Assembly: GCF_030056705.1 (NCBI RefSeq)
Contig: NZ_JASHIC010000004.1
Location: 267,364-331,363 of the forward strand
From: Flectobacillus longus
GTDB taxonomy: Bacteria; Bacteroidota; Bacteroidia; Cytophagales; Spirosomataceae
DNA: 64,000 bases
Reading direction: 5' to 3'
The translations under genes were made by a program, and so were the position numbers. Each line of letters starts with the position of its first letter. Position 1 is the stretch's first letter. Shown here in pieces: positions 53,501 through 60,848 of this stretch. The notes under the pieces were generated by a model. That model was not told the origin of the DNA. It saw nothing but the letters and a program-made list of their open reading frames with translations, and ran no database searches.

Positions 53501-55879
53501 ATGAATGCATTTTTAAGAAACATTTGGGTAGTCCTCTTATTATTTCCTCTTTGCCTACAGGCACAAAATCAAAAATTAACTGTCAGCGGTTATATCAAGG
53601 ACGTTAAAAACGGAGAAGGTCTTATCGGCGCTTCTGTTTTTGTAAAAGAACTTATGACGGGTACTACCACCAATACGTATGGTTTTTACTCACTCACAGT
53701 GCCAAAAGGAAACTATACTTTAGTGGTAAGCTCGGTAGGATACCGTAAAAGTATCCGTGAAATTAAACTCACAGAACAAAGCTTAAGCCTTAATCTTGAA
53801 CTACAAGAGGATGGACAAGAACTAGAAGAAGTTGTTGTAAAAGCAAAAAGAGAAGATGACAACGTGAAATCGATGGAAATGTCGGTTAACAAGGTCGAAA
53901 TGAAAACCATTAAGAAAATCCCTGCACTTTTAGGTGAGGTAGACTTAGTACGTGCGATTCAGTTTTTGCCAGGCGTTACAACAGTCGGTGAAGGAGCTTC
54001 GGGCTTCAACGTGCGTGGAGGTGGTGTAGACCAAAACTTAATTTTATTGGATGATGCGCCAGTTTATAACTCATCACACTTATTTGGTTTCTTTTCGGTG
54101 TTTAATCCCGACGCTGTAAAAGACGTAAAACTCATCAAAGGAGGTGTTCCAGCGCAATATGGCGGTCGTGCATCTTCGATTTTGGATGTAAAAATGAAGG
54201 AAGGTAATGCCAAAGAGTTAGAAATTAATGGTGGTATCGGTGTCATTTTTAGCCGCTTATCTATCGAAGCTCCAATTGTTAAAGATAAAGCCTCTTTTAT
54301 TGTAGCGGCTCGTCGTTCTTATATCGATATTTTAGCTAAACCATTCCTCACAGGAAACAATGCTGGTTCGAGTTTTAACTTTTATGACTTAACGGCTAAG
54401 GTTAACTATAATATAGACAATAAAAATACGGTTTTCCTTTCAGGCTATTTTGGACGTGATGTTTTTGGACAAGATTTTGGTTTTAACTGGGGTAACAGTA
54501 CGCTTTCTGGTCGTTGGAACCATGTATTTAGCGATAAGTTATTCTTGAATACTACGGCATTTTATAGTAACTACGACTATGCCTTAGATTCTGACTTGAA
54601 GAATAAGCGTCCTAATAATGCTTTTAAATGGTCTTCTAATATTACTAATTTAAGTATTAAGCCAGATTTTACGTATTATATCTCTCCTAATAATACTCTT
54701 ACTTTTGGTGGGCAAGTATTAACGTATAATTTCAAACCTGGCGCAGCTACAGCAACCTCAGAAGGAGAATCACGTTCGTTTGGTCAAGAACGTAAAAATG
54801 GTATTGAGTCTTCTATTTATGTGGGTGATGAATGGAAAATTTCACCAAAATTCTCTGTGCAGTATGGTTTGCGTTTTTCAAGATATGACTACTCGAGCCA
54901 AGAAGACTTTTACTATCAAAGAAAATATGTAGGTGTAAGTGCTGATTTCCCTTCAGGATATGATTTGACATATATCCCGAATACAAAAGGAAAAACAATC
55001 CAGACTTACCAAAATCTAGAGCCACGTTTCTCTATGAACTACAACACGGGTGACAACAGCTCAATCAAGGCTAGTTACAACCGTTTGGCACAATATGTTC
55101 ACTTAATGTCTAACACGGCGGCGTCTACGCCTTTGGACGTATGGACGTCAAGTACGAATAACATCAAACCACAAGTGGCAGATCAGGTTGCATTAGGCTA
55201 TTTCCAAAACTTTGGAGACAATATGTATGAAGCATCAGCAGAGGTTTTTTACAAAGAGATGCAGAATCAAATTGACTATGCTGACCGCGCCAATTTATTT
55301 TTGAATCCTTATTTCGAAAAGGATTTATTGTTTGGAAAAGGTCGCGCATACGGACTTGAGCTATTTGTGAAGAAAAATCGTGGTAAGTTGACAGGTTGGA
55401 TTAGCTACACGCTACAACGTTCGGAGAAGAAAATAGATGCCCTTAACAATGGAAACTGGTACTTCAGTCGTTATGACCGTACTCATACGTTGAATATGTT
55501 GGCTCAGTACGAAATCAACAAAAAATGGTCATTCGGAGCAAACTTCGCCTATATCACAGGGGTACCATACACCTTACCCGAACAGCAGTTTGTGGTTGAA
55601 GGGCAAGTTTATCCATATATTCCAGCAGGTACACGTGGTAATTTCAGAGTTCCAGCATACCACCGTTTAGACGTTTCGGCTACCAAGAAAAACAAAAAAG
55701 CTTTATTTGGTAAAGGCGAATCTGAGTGGGTATTCTCGATTTACAATCTATATAATCGTCGTAATCCATTCTCGATTTACACCCGTCCAAACGAAACGAA
55801 CCCTGCCCAAACAGAGGCAGTTCAGTTGTCTATTATCGGTTCTTTCGTTCCGGCTGTAACTTATAACTTTAAGTTTTAA
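53501..55879 (+). CDS. TonB-dependent receptor 2, DUF4249-partnered type
   Basis: 792 residues from the ATG at 53501 (MNAFLRNIWVVLLLFPLCLQ then AQNQ, a good signal peptide); an ATG at 53459 would put 14 residues before it. A carboxypeptidase-like domain (VSGYIKDVKNGEGLIGASVF, VSSVGYRKSIREI) is followed by a plug (LVRAIQFLPGVTTVGEGASG, FNVRGGGVDQNLILLDDAPV, VKLIKGGVPAQYGGRASSIL) and a barrel ending VTYNFKF. Likely takes up a substrate with the lipoprotein encoded 215 bases downstream. Substrate unknown. Confidence 0.93.
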   Translation: MNAFLRNIWVVLLLFPLCLQAQNQKLTVSGYIKDVKNGEGLIGASVFVKELMTGTTTNTYGFYSLTVPKGNYTLVVSSVGYRKSIREIKLTEQSLSLNLELQEDGQELEEVVVKAKREDDNVKSMEMSVNKVEMKTIKKIPALLGEVDLVRAIQFLPGVTTVGEGASGFNVRGGGVDQNLILLDDAPVYNSSHLFGFFSVFNPDAVKDVKLIKGGVPAQYGGRASSILDVKMKEGNAKELEINGGIGVIFSRLSIEAPIVKDKASFIVAARRSYIDILAKPFLTGNNAGSSFNFYDLTAKVNYNIDNKNTVFLSGYFGRDVFGQDFGFNWGNSTLSGRWNHVFSDKLFLNTTAFYSNYDYALDSDLKNKRPNNAFKWSSNITNLSIKPDFTYYISPNNTLTFGGQVLTYNFKPGAATATSEGESRSFGQERKNGIESSIYVGDEWKISPKFSVQYGLRFSRYDYSSQEDFYYQRKYVGVSADFPSGYDLTYIPNTKGKTIQTYQNLEPRFSMNYNTGDNSSIKASYNRLAQYVHLMSNTAASTPLDVWTSSTNNIKPQVADQVALGYFQNFGDNMYEASAEVFYKEMQNQIDYADRANLFLNPYFEKDLLFGKGRAYGLELFVKKNRGKLTGWISYTLQRSEKKIDALNNGNWYFSRYDRTHTLNMLAQYEINKKWSFGANFAYITGVPYTLPEQQFVVEGQVYPYIPAGTRGNFRVPAYHRLDVSATKKNKKALFGKGESEWVFSIYNLYNRRNPFSIYTRPNETNPAQTEAVQLSIIGSFVPAVTYNFKF

Positions 55880-55942
55880 TCATGAAAATACCTTTAGTCC
55901 AACTTGGAGAAGGTAATAAGTTGGTGGGCAAAATTGAAATAA

Positions 55943-56037
55943 TTTTACCCGCAATAGGCATTAGGATATATACTGTAAGCTGAAGGTATTTCTAATAATA
56001 CTATGAATACAATGCTTGCCTAATGCGTATTAATGCC
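55943..56037 (+). repeat. Heptad-array interspersed repeat, copy A6
   Basis: TTTTACCCGCAATAGGCATT, TATACTGTAAGCTGAAGGTA, CTATGAATACAATGC, then TGCCTAATGCGTATTAATGC. Same order as copy A1. It lies inside the presumed TonB receptor 2-DUF4249 operon. Confidence 0.7.
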
Positions 56038-56094
56038 ATTTTATTTTGCATTAATACTTAATGATGTTTAGAGAATTTAACTTGTACTTAAATC

Positions 56095-57024
56095 ATGAAA
56101 AAATATATTTTAAATACTTTGATTGCACTTGGTACTTTGAGCCTCACAAGCTGTGAAGATGTCATTGATTTACAAGGTATTACCAATGCTCCATCGATGT
56201 TGGTAGTGGATGGAAATGTAACTGATGTATCTACTAATCAAGTTATTACGCTTTCGCAATCTCAAGATTACTTTAACAATGCTACTGTCAAACCTGTTTT
56301 GGGAGCTTCGGTTACTGTGACTGACAGCGATGGGAAGATTTTTACCTTCAAAGATCTCAAAGGAGATGGCAAGTATGTTTGGAGTCCAACCACTTCAGAG
56401 CCTAAAATTGGTCAGGTTGGGAAAACTTACACGCTTAAAATCACTGCAAATGGTGAAACCTACCAAGCAGTTTCAGCGCTCAAAAGAGTACCTAAAATCG
56501 ATTCGATTGCCTATCAGTTTGACGAAGCTCGATTAAACCAGAGAGACGACGACAAAGGATATCCCAAGGAAGGATATGACGCTCAATTCTATGCCCGTGA
56601 TTTTACAGGTATTGGCGACTGTTACAGAATTATAGCTTATAAAAATGGAAAGATGCTCGAAATGAGCAATACTGTAGCTATCGCTTATGATGCTGCAATC
56701 CAGAAAAGTAGTGGTGCCGCAGATGGATTAATCTTTAGCTTACCTGTACGCTCTACAATTTCTCCACAACTCTACTTAGCAGGCGACACGATTAAAGTTG
56801 AGCTTCGTTCGATTACTGAAGGACATTTTGACTTCTGGACACAGGCTAGACTTGAAGTAAACAACGGCGGTCTATTTGCAAGACCTTCTGCCAATATTCC
56901 AACCAATGTCAACAACGTAAACAGCAGCTCAAACAAAAAAGCTATAGGTTGGTTTGGTACATCAGCAGTAAGCTTTTCACAAACTGTTGTAGATCCCAAA
57001 AAAGCACAGAAAGGGTTGAGATAG
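56095..57024 (+). CDS. DUF4249 lipoprotein
   Basis: 309 residues with lipobox LTSC (C20), followed by CEDVIDLQGITNAPSMLVVD, the DUF4249 opening. Ig-like strands follow (GASVTVTDSDGKIFTFKDLK, GKYVWSP, GKTYTLKITANGETYQA). DUF4249 proteins are typically encoded behind TonB receptors with a carboxypeptidase-like domain, as here, and are thought to be their surface or periplasmic partner, by analogy with SusD. Ligand unknown. Confidence 0.9.
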   Translation: MKKYILNTLIALGTLSLTSCEDVIDLQGITNAPSMLVVDGNVTDVSTNQVITLSQSQDYFNNATVKPVLGASVTVTDSDGKIFTFKDLKGDGKYVWSPTTSEPKIGQVGKTYTLKITANGETYQAVSALKRVPKIDSIAYQFDEARLNQRDDDKGYPKEGYDAQFYARDFTGIGDCYRIIAYKNGKMLEMSNTVAIAYDAAIQKSSGAADGLIFSLPVRSTISPQLYLAGDTIKVELRSITEGHFDFWTQARLEVNNGGLFARPSANIPTNVNNVNSSSNKKAIGWFGTSAVSFSQTVVDPKKAQKGLR

Positions 57025-57058
57025 ATAATAGGGATAAGGCAAAAAGGCACTAGTAAAA

Positions 57059-57107
57059 ATAAAAGAGGGATAAAGTATTTTAGAATAATACTCTATCCCT
57101 CTTTTAT
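57059..57107. terminator. Bidirectional terminator between DUF4249 and helicase genes
   Basis: TAAAAGAGGGATAAAGTATT / AATACTCTATCCCTCTTTTA arms with one mismatch, T- and A-runs at the outer edges. Confidence 0.85.
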
Positions 57108-57170
57108 CATTAACAGGTTAATTCTTCATAAATACTGGTGCCTTACCCCTTCTTGCCTATGCCCTTCATT

Positions 57171-58508
57171 TTAAGCAAACTTCTGCTCAGACTCGATACC
57201 GTATTTGTACTTTTTGCCTTTCAGCTTTTCATTTTGAATGGCATTGATGAGCGATTTTACGACACTTTTCTTTACAGCTACAAAGGCCATAAAATCTTTG
57301 AGTTCAATTACCCCTATATCTTCTTTTTGTAAGTTTCCTTTTTTAGCCAAAAAGCCTAACACATCTCCTTTACTCAATTTATCTTTTTTACCTCCATTAA
57401 TATACAGGGTAGTAAATTCAGAAAACGCAGGCGGAGTAGTATTTTCAGGAAAAATAAATTCTTCTATTTTTTGGTTCAAATACTCTGGTTGATGCTCATT
57501 TCTATGTAAAAGTAAATACGCAAAACCTTCCGCATTCATACGAGCGGTACGTCCGTTACGATGTACAAAATCTTCGTTTTTGAGTGGCAAATGATAATGG
57601 ATTACGTGTTTTACAAAAGGAATATCCAAGCCACGAGCTGCCAAATCAGAGGCTACTAAAAACTTCACACTCCCATTTCTGAAACGAATCAGTGCTTTCT
57701 CTCTATCTAATTGGTCCATTCCTCCATGAAAATAGGCATTTTCGATACCCATTTCCCAAAGCAAATCGGAAGTTCGCATGGTAGTTTCTCTGTGATTACA
57801 GAAAATTATACTAGGTTCCGAACCCAAATGACAAATCAATTCGAATAGACGGTCAATTTTGTCTTTTGATTCAGAAATCACTTTGTAGAGTTTTAAGTCT
57901 GGCTTTTCATCTTCTTCTCTGGTAAAATTCAGCACCCAAGGTTGCGTAATTTTCGTAAACTCAGGAATCTTAATTTTGGATGTTGCCGATACCAATACCC
58001 TTGTTTTGAGTTTACGCAAATGCCCATAAATAAACTCCATTTGGTCATGAAAACCCAAGCTCAAAGATTTATCAAATTCATCTAAAACCAATGTCTGAAT
58101 ACCTGACAAATCAAAAGTTTTGCGGGTAATATGGTCAGCAATACGCCCGGGCGTACCAATCAGTACGGCAGGTGGCTCGCTCAAGTTCTGAATTTCGACA
58201 GCCATGTTATGACCTCCATAACAGATATTGACTTTGAAACCTGTACTCATTTTGCGCCAAACTTGCTCGATTTGTAAGGCAAGCTCACGCGAAGGCGCCA
58301 AAATCAAACATTGTACTCGTTTTTCTTCTGGTTTTAATTTAGTAAAAATTGGTAATAAAAAGGCAAGCGTTTTACCCGAACCCGTAGGCGCAAGCAACAG
58401 GGTATCAGGGCGATTCTGAATACTACGGAAAGAATCCTCTTGGATTTGGTTGAGCTGTTCAATTTCTAAATTGTTTAACAGCGATTGAATTTTATCATCT
58501 AATTGCAT
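57171..58508 (-). CDS. DbpA-like DEAD-box RNA helicase
   Basis: 445 residues from MQLDDKIQSLLNNLE (an ATG five codons earlier is possible). Walker A APTGSGKT (40-47), PSRELALQIEQVW, GTPGRIADHI, DEFD in place of DEAD, SATS in place of SAT, ASDLAARGLDIP and HRNGRTARM are all present. The last ~75 residues (TLYINGGKKDKLSKGDVLGF ... VIELKDFMAFVAV) form the DbpA-type RNA-binding domain, which targets 23S rRNA helix 92 in E. coli. A ribosome-assembly role is therefore likely. Confidence 0.9.
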   Translation of the reverse strand: MQLDDKIQSLLNNLEIEQLNQIQEDSFRSIQNRPDTLLLAPTGSGKTLAFLLPIFTKLKPEEKRVQCLILAPSRELALQIEQVWRKMSTGFKVNICYGGHNMAVEIQNLSEPPAVLIGTPGRIADHITRKTFDLSGIQTLVLDEFDKSLSLGFHDQMEFIYGHLRKLKTRVLVSATSKIKIPEFTKITQPWVLNFTREEDEKPDLKLYKVISESKDKIDRLFELICHLGSEPSIIFCNHRETTMRTSDLLWEMGIENAYFHGGMDQLDREKALIRFRNGSVKFLVASDLAARGLDIPFVKHVIHYHLPLKNEDFVHRNGRTARMNAEGFAYLLLHRNEHQPEYLNQKIEEFIFPENTTPPAFSEFTTLYINGGKKDKLSKGDVLGFLAKKGNLQKEDIGVIELKDFMAFVAVKKSVVKSLINAIQNEKLKGKKYKYGIESEQKFA

Positions 58509-58621
58509 AATACAAAAGTACAAGCAAATGAGGAGATGTGACTGGATAGACCTGAAAATATATTGGAAGAAAGCAGTAACATCAGGTAATTTTCAGGTTT
58601 AGGAATGAATTAAAAGTTAAA

Positions 58622-58666
58622 AAGATTTGAAAATGTGTCATGCTGTGTGACAAATTTTCAAATCTC
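58622..58666. repeat. CAAATCTTCAAAT-type hairpin behind the LytTR gene
   Basis: AGATTTGAAAATGTGTCA pairs with TGTGACAAATTTTCAAATCT; then CCAAATCTTCAAATCTTCAAA. The arm sequence matches the hairpin at 4123-4180. It probably ends the two-component transcript. Confidence 0.6.
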
Positions 58667-58694
58667 CAAATCTTCAAATCTTCAAATTCTACTC

Positions 58695-59459
58695 TTACAT
58701 TTCTCCTAGCTGGTTTTTGTCAATAAATTCTTTAAATGCCCGACGATAGGTATCACTAATAGGTAGATACGTTTGTCCAATTAGCACTTTTTCTTTGTGA
58801 ATAGCGTCAATTGCATCTAATGACACAATGTATGAATTATGGATTCGAATAAATTTTTGTTCAGGCAGTTGTTCCTCCAAAGTCTTCAAACGTTGTAAGG
58901 TTACCACTTTTTGGGTTTTGGTAAAAATGGTCACATAATCCTTCAAACCCTCCACATAAAGAATTTCGTTGAGTCTTATTTTGACCAATTTTGTACCATC
59001 TTTTACAAAAATATAAGCTGGGCTATGATCCATGATAGGCACTTTTTCATGAATAATTCGCTCGACAGTCGTAGGAATTTGAATATTAGTATTTTCATTG
59101 CCACCTAATCGTTGACTGGCCTTTTCGACAGCTTTCAAAAAACGCTCGAAAGTAATAGGTTTGAGTAGATAGTCCATCACATCGAGCTCATATCCTTCTA
59201 GGGCATATTCAGAATAGGCAGTTGTCAGAATTACCAATGGCTTTTTTTGTAGAATTTTGAGCAAAGTGATACCTGTAATTTCAGGCATTTGCACATCCAA
59301 AAATAGCACATCTACGGTATTTTCTCTCAAAAACTCAATTGCATCCAAAGGATTTGAACAAGCTTTTAACAAGTTTAAGTATGGTACTTTTTTTACGTAT
59401 TCTGTCAAAAGATTGCGTGCCAATGGCTCATCTTCAACAATCATGCAGGTGATATTCAT
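58695..59459 (-). CDS. LytTR family response regulator
   Basis: 254 residues: receiver domain (MIVEDEP, phospho-acceptor D55 in FLDVQMPE, TTAYSEYALEG, YLLKPITFERF) followed by a LytTR DNA-binding domain (IFVKDGTKLVKIRLNEILYV, EGLKDYVTIFT, FIRIHNSYIVSLDAI). Its ATG overlaps the stop of the kinase gene by four bases, so they are translationally coupled. Likely controls nearby outer-membrane genes. Confidence 0.95.
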   Translation of the reverse strand: MNITCMIVEDEPLARNLLTEYVKKVPYLNLLKACSNPLDAIEFLRENTVDVLFLDVQMPEITGITLLKILQKKPLVILTTAYSEYALEGYELDVMDYLLKPITFERFLKAVEKASQRLGGNENTNIQIPTTVERIIHEKVPIMDHSPAYIFVKDGTKLVKIRLNEILYVEGLKDYVTIFTKTQKVVTLQRLKTLEEQLPEQKFIRIHNSYIVSLDAIDAIHKEKVLIGQTYLPISDTYRRAFKEFIDKNQLGEM

Positions 59460-60493
59460 GCCAAATTGAGGGTTAAGTGTACACGATAATGAGTTGGGGT
59501 ATCCTCAATGATAAGTTCATGCTGATTGGGATAGCTTAGTTCCAAACGACGTCTTACATTTTGTAAGCCTATTCCTGATTTTTCTTCGTTATTGGTGTTT
59601 TTCGGAATTTTAGGATTTTCTACGATATAAGTACAGCTTTGACGATTCATTTCAAGTACTGCATACACAAACGAATCCGACACATTATTACTTACACCAT
59701 GTTTAAAGGCATTTTCAAGAAACGTAATCAAAATCAGCGGCACAATCATAATGCCTGTTGTTTCGCCTTTCACCTCCAACCGAATCGGTATGTCGTTATT
59801 TAAGCGAAGTTCTTCCAAACTAATATAGTTTTGCATATACTCGATTTCTTTTGATAATGACACCTTCGGGTGATTGGAGTCATAAATCATATATCGCATC
59901 ATTTGCGAAAGTTTGGCAATTACTTCGGTTGTATTGGGTGAGTTGGTAAAAGCAAGGTAATACAGATTATTGAGAGTATTGAACAAAAAGTGAGGGTTAA
60001 TTTGCGCTTTCAAAAAACGAAGCTCTGCCATAAGACCCTCATTTTCAACTTCTTTCTTTTTTGCTTCTAGCTCAAACCAGTCTTCTACAAATTTTAACAT
60101 GCTGATAAATGCCACAATAAACAAGGTAGAAAGAAACGAGCTTACCCAAAATCTATCAGTGTATAAAAACCATGCTTCGTGCGAGTATCCATCAACAATC
60201 CATCGCTTGCCATGAACCAATATTTCGACACTCACAAACAAAGGCAGTATAATACTAAACAGATAAGAGGATAAATCTTTGCTGGCCAAAAATTTGGGTA
60301 ACAACACGAAATAATTAAAATACGCAATCACAGCAATACAAACTGCCTGAAAGCCTGCATCTAAAAATGCTTTTAATAAATCAGGTTCTTGTCCATGCTT
60401 AGGATAAGTGAACTGATAATAAAAAAAGGAAAAATACACGCACCAAAATGCGATGTGTATATATAGTATTCGTTGTTTTTTCTGTGGATTCAT
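59456..60493 (-). CDS. LytS/YehU-type sensor histidine kinase
   Basis: 345 residues with four hydrophobic segments in the first 135, a short coiled linker, and the His_kinase core: LKAQINPHFLFNTLNNLYYL with H168, then a HATPase domain (VPLILITFLENAFKHGVSNN, GIGLQNVRRRLELSYP). No extracellular sensor domain, so the membrane part itself may sense. Pairs with the LytTR regulator; divergent from TonB receptor 3, 355 bases between starts. Confidence 0.94.
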   Translation of the reverse strand: MNPQKKQRILYIHIAFWCVYFSFFYYQFTYPKHGQEPDLLKAFLDAGFQAVCIAVIAYFNYFVLLPKFLASKDLSSYLFSIILPLFVSVEILVHGKRWIVDGYSHEAWFLYTDRFWVSSFLSTLFIVAFISMLKFVEDWFELEAKKKEVENEGLMAELRFLKAQINPHFLFNTLNNLYYLAFTNSPNTTEVIAKLSQMMRYMIYDSNHPKVSLSKEIEYMQNYISLEELRLNNDIPIRLEVKGETTGIMIVPLILITFLENAFKHGVSNNVSDSFVYAVLEMNRQSCTYIVENPKIPKNTNNEEKSGIGLQNVRRRLELSYPNQHELIIEDTPTHYRVHLTLNLA

Positions 60494-60763
60494 TATATTA
60501 AAGTATAGTTTTGGTACCTAGTCAATATCCTTGACAGATAAAGGCAAGAATAAAACTTCATTTGCTCTCTTCTTCTTCAAGCCTGTTTTGCCTTTATTTT
60601 CAAATCTCGACAGAAAGTTAAAAGATTCGGCATATAATCTCCTTAAACAAGCCCTATTATTCTACCATTTGACTTTTGTGACAGACAATCCCCCTTATTT
60701 TATCCATCATTCGGTAAAATCGAGGAATATACCGAGTTGTCGAGTCGATTGTCAGAAAGGTAT

Positions 60764-60794
60764 AATACAAAAAATTAGTCCGATTTTTTGTATT
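60764..60794. promoter_or_regulatory. Inverted repeat in the leader of TonB receptor 3
   Basis: AATACAAAAAAT / ATTTTTTGTATT, perfect 12-base arms around TAGTCCG, 55 bases before the ATG. Upstream are two near repeats AGTTGTCGA and GATTGTCAG (about 60735-60754). Possible operator or mRNA structure. A TAGTTTTG at 60506-60513 could be a -7 box. Confidence 0.4.
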
Positions 60795-60848
60795 TGTTTT
60801 GTTCCATCAAAAAACACAAAGGCACGCAGATTTTTAATCTCTCAAAAT

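Noticed and set aside
60531..60848. 106-residue N-terminal extension of TonB receptor 3
   Set aside because: It precedes a complete signal peptide, begins at a non-ATG codon and has no protein-like pattern.
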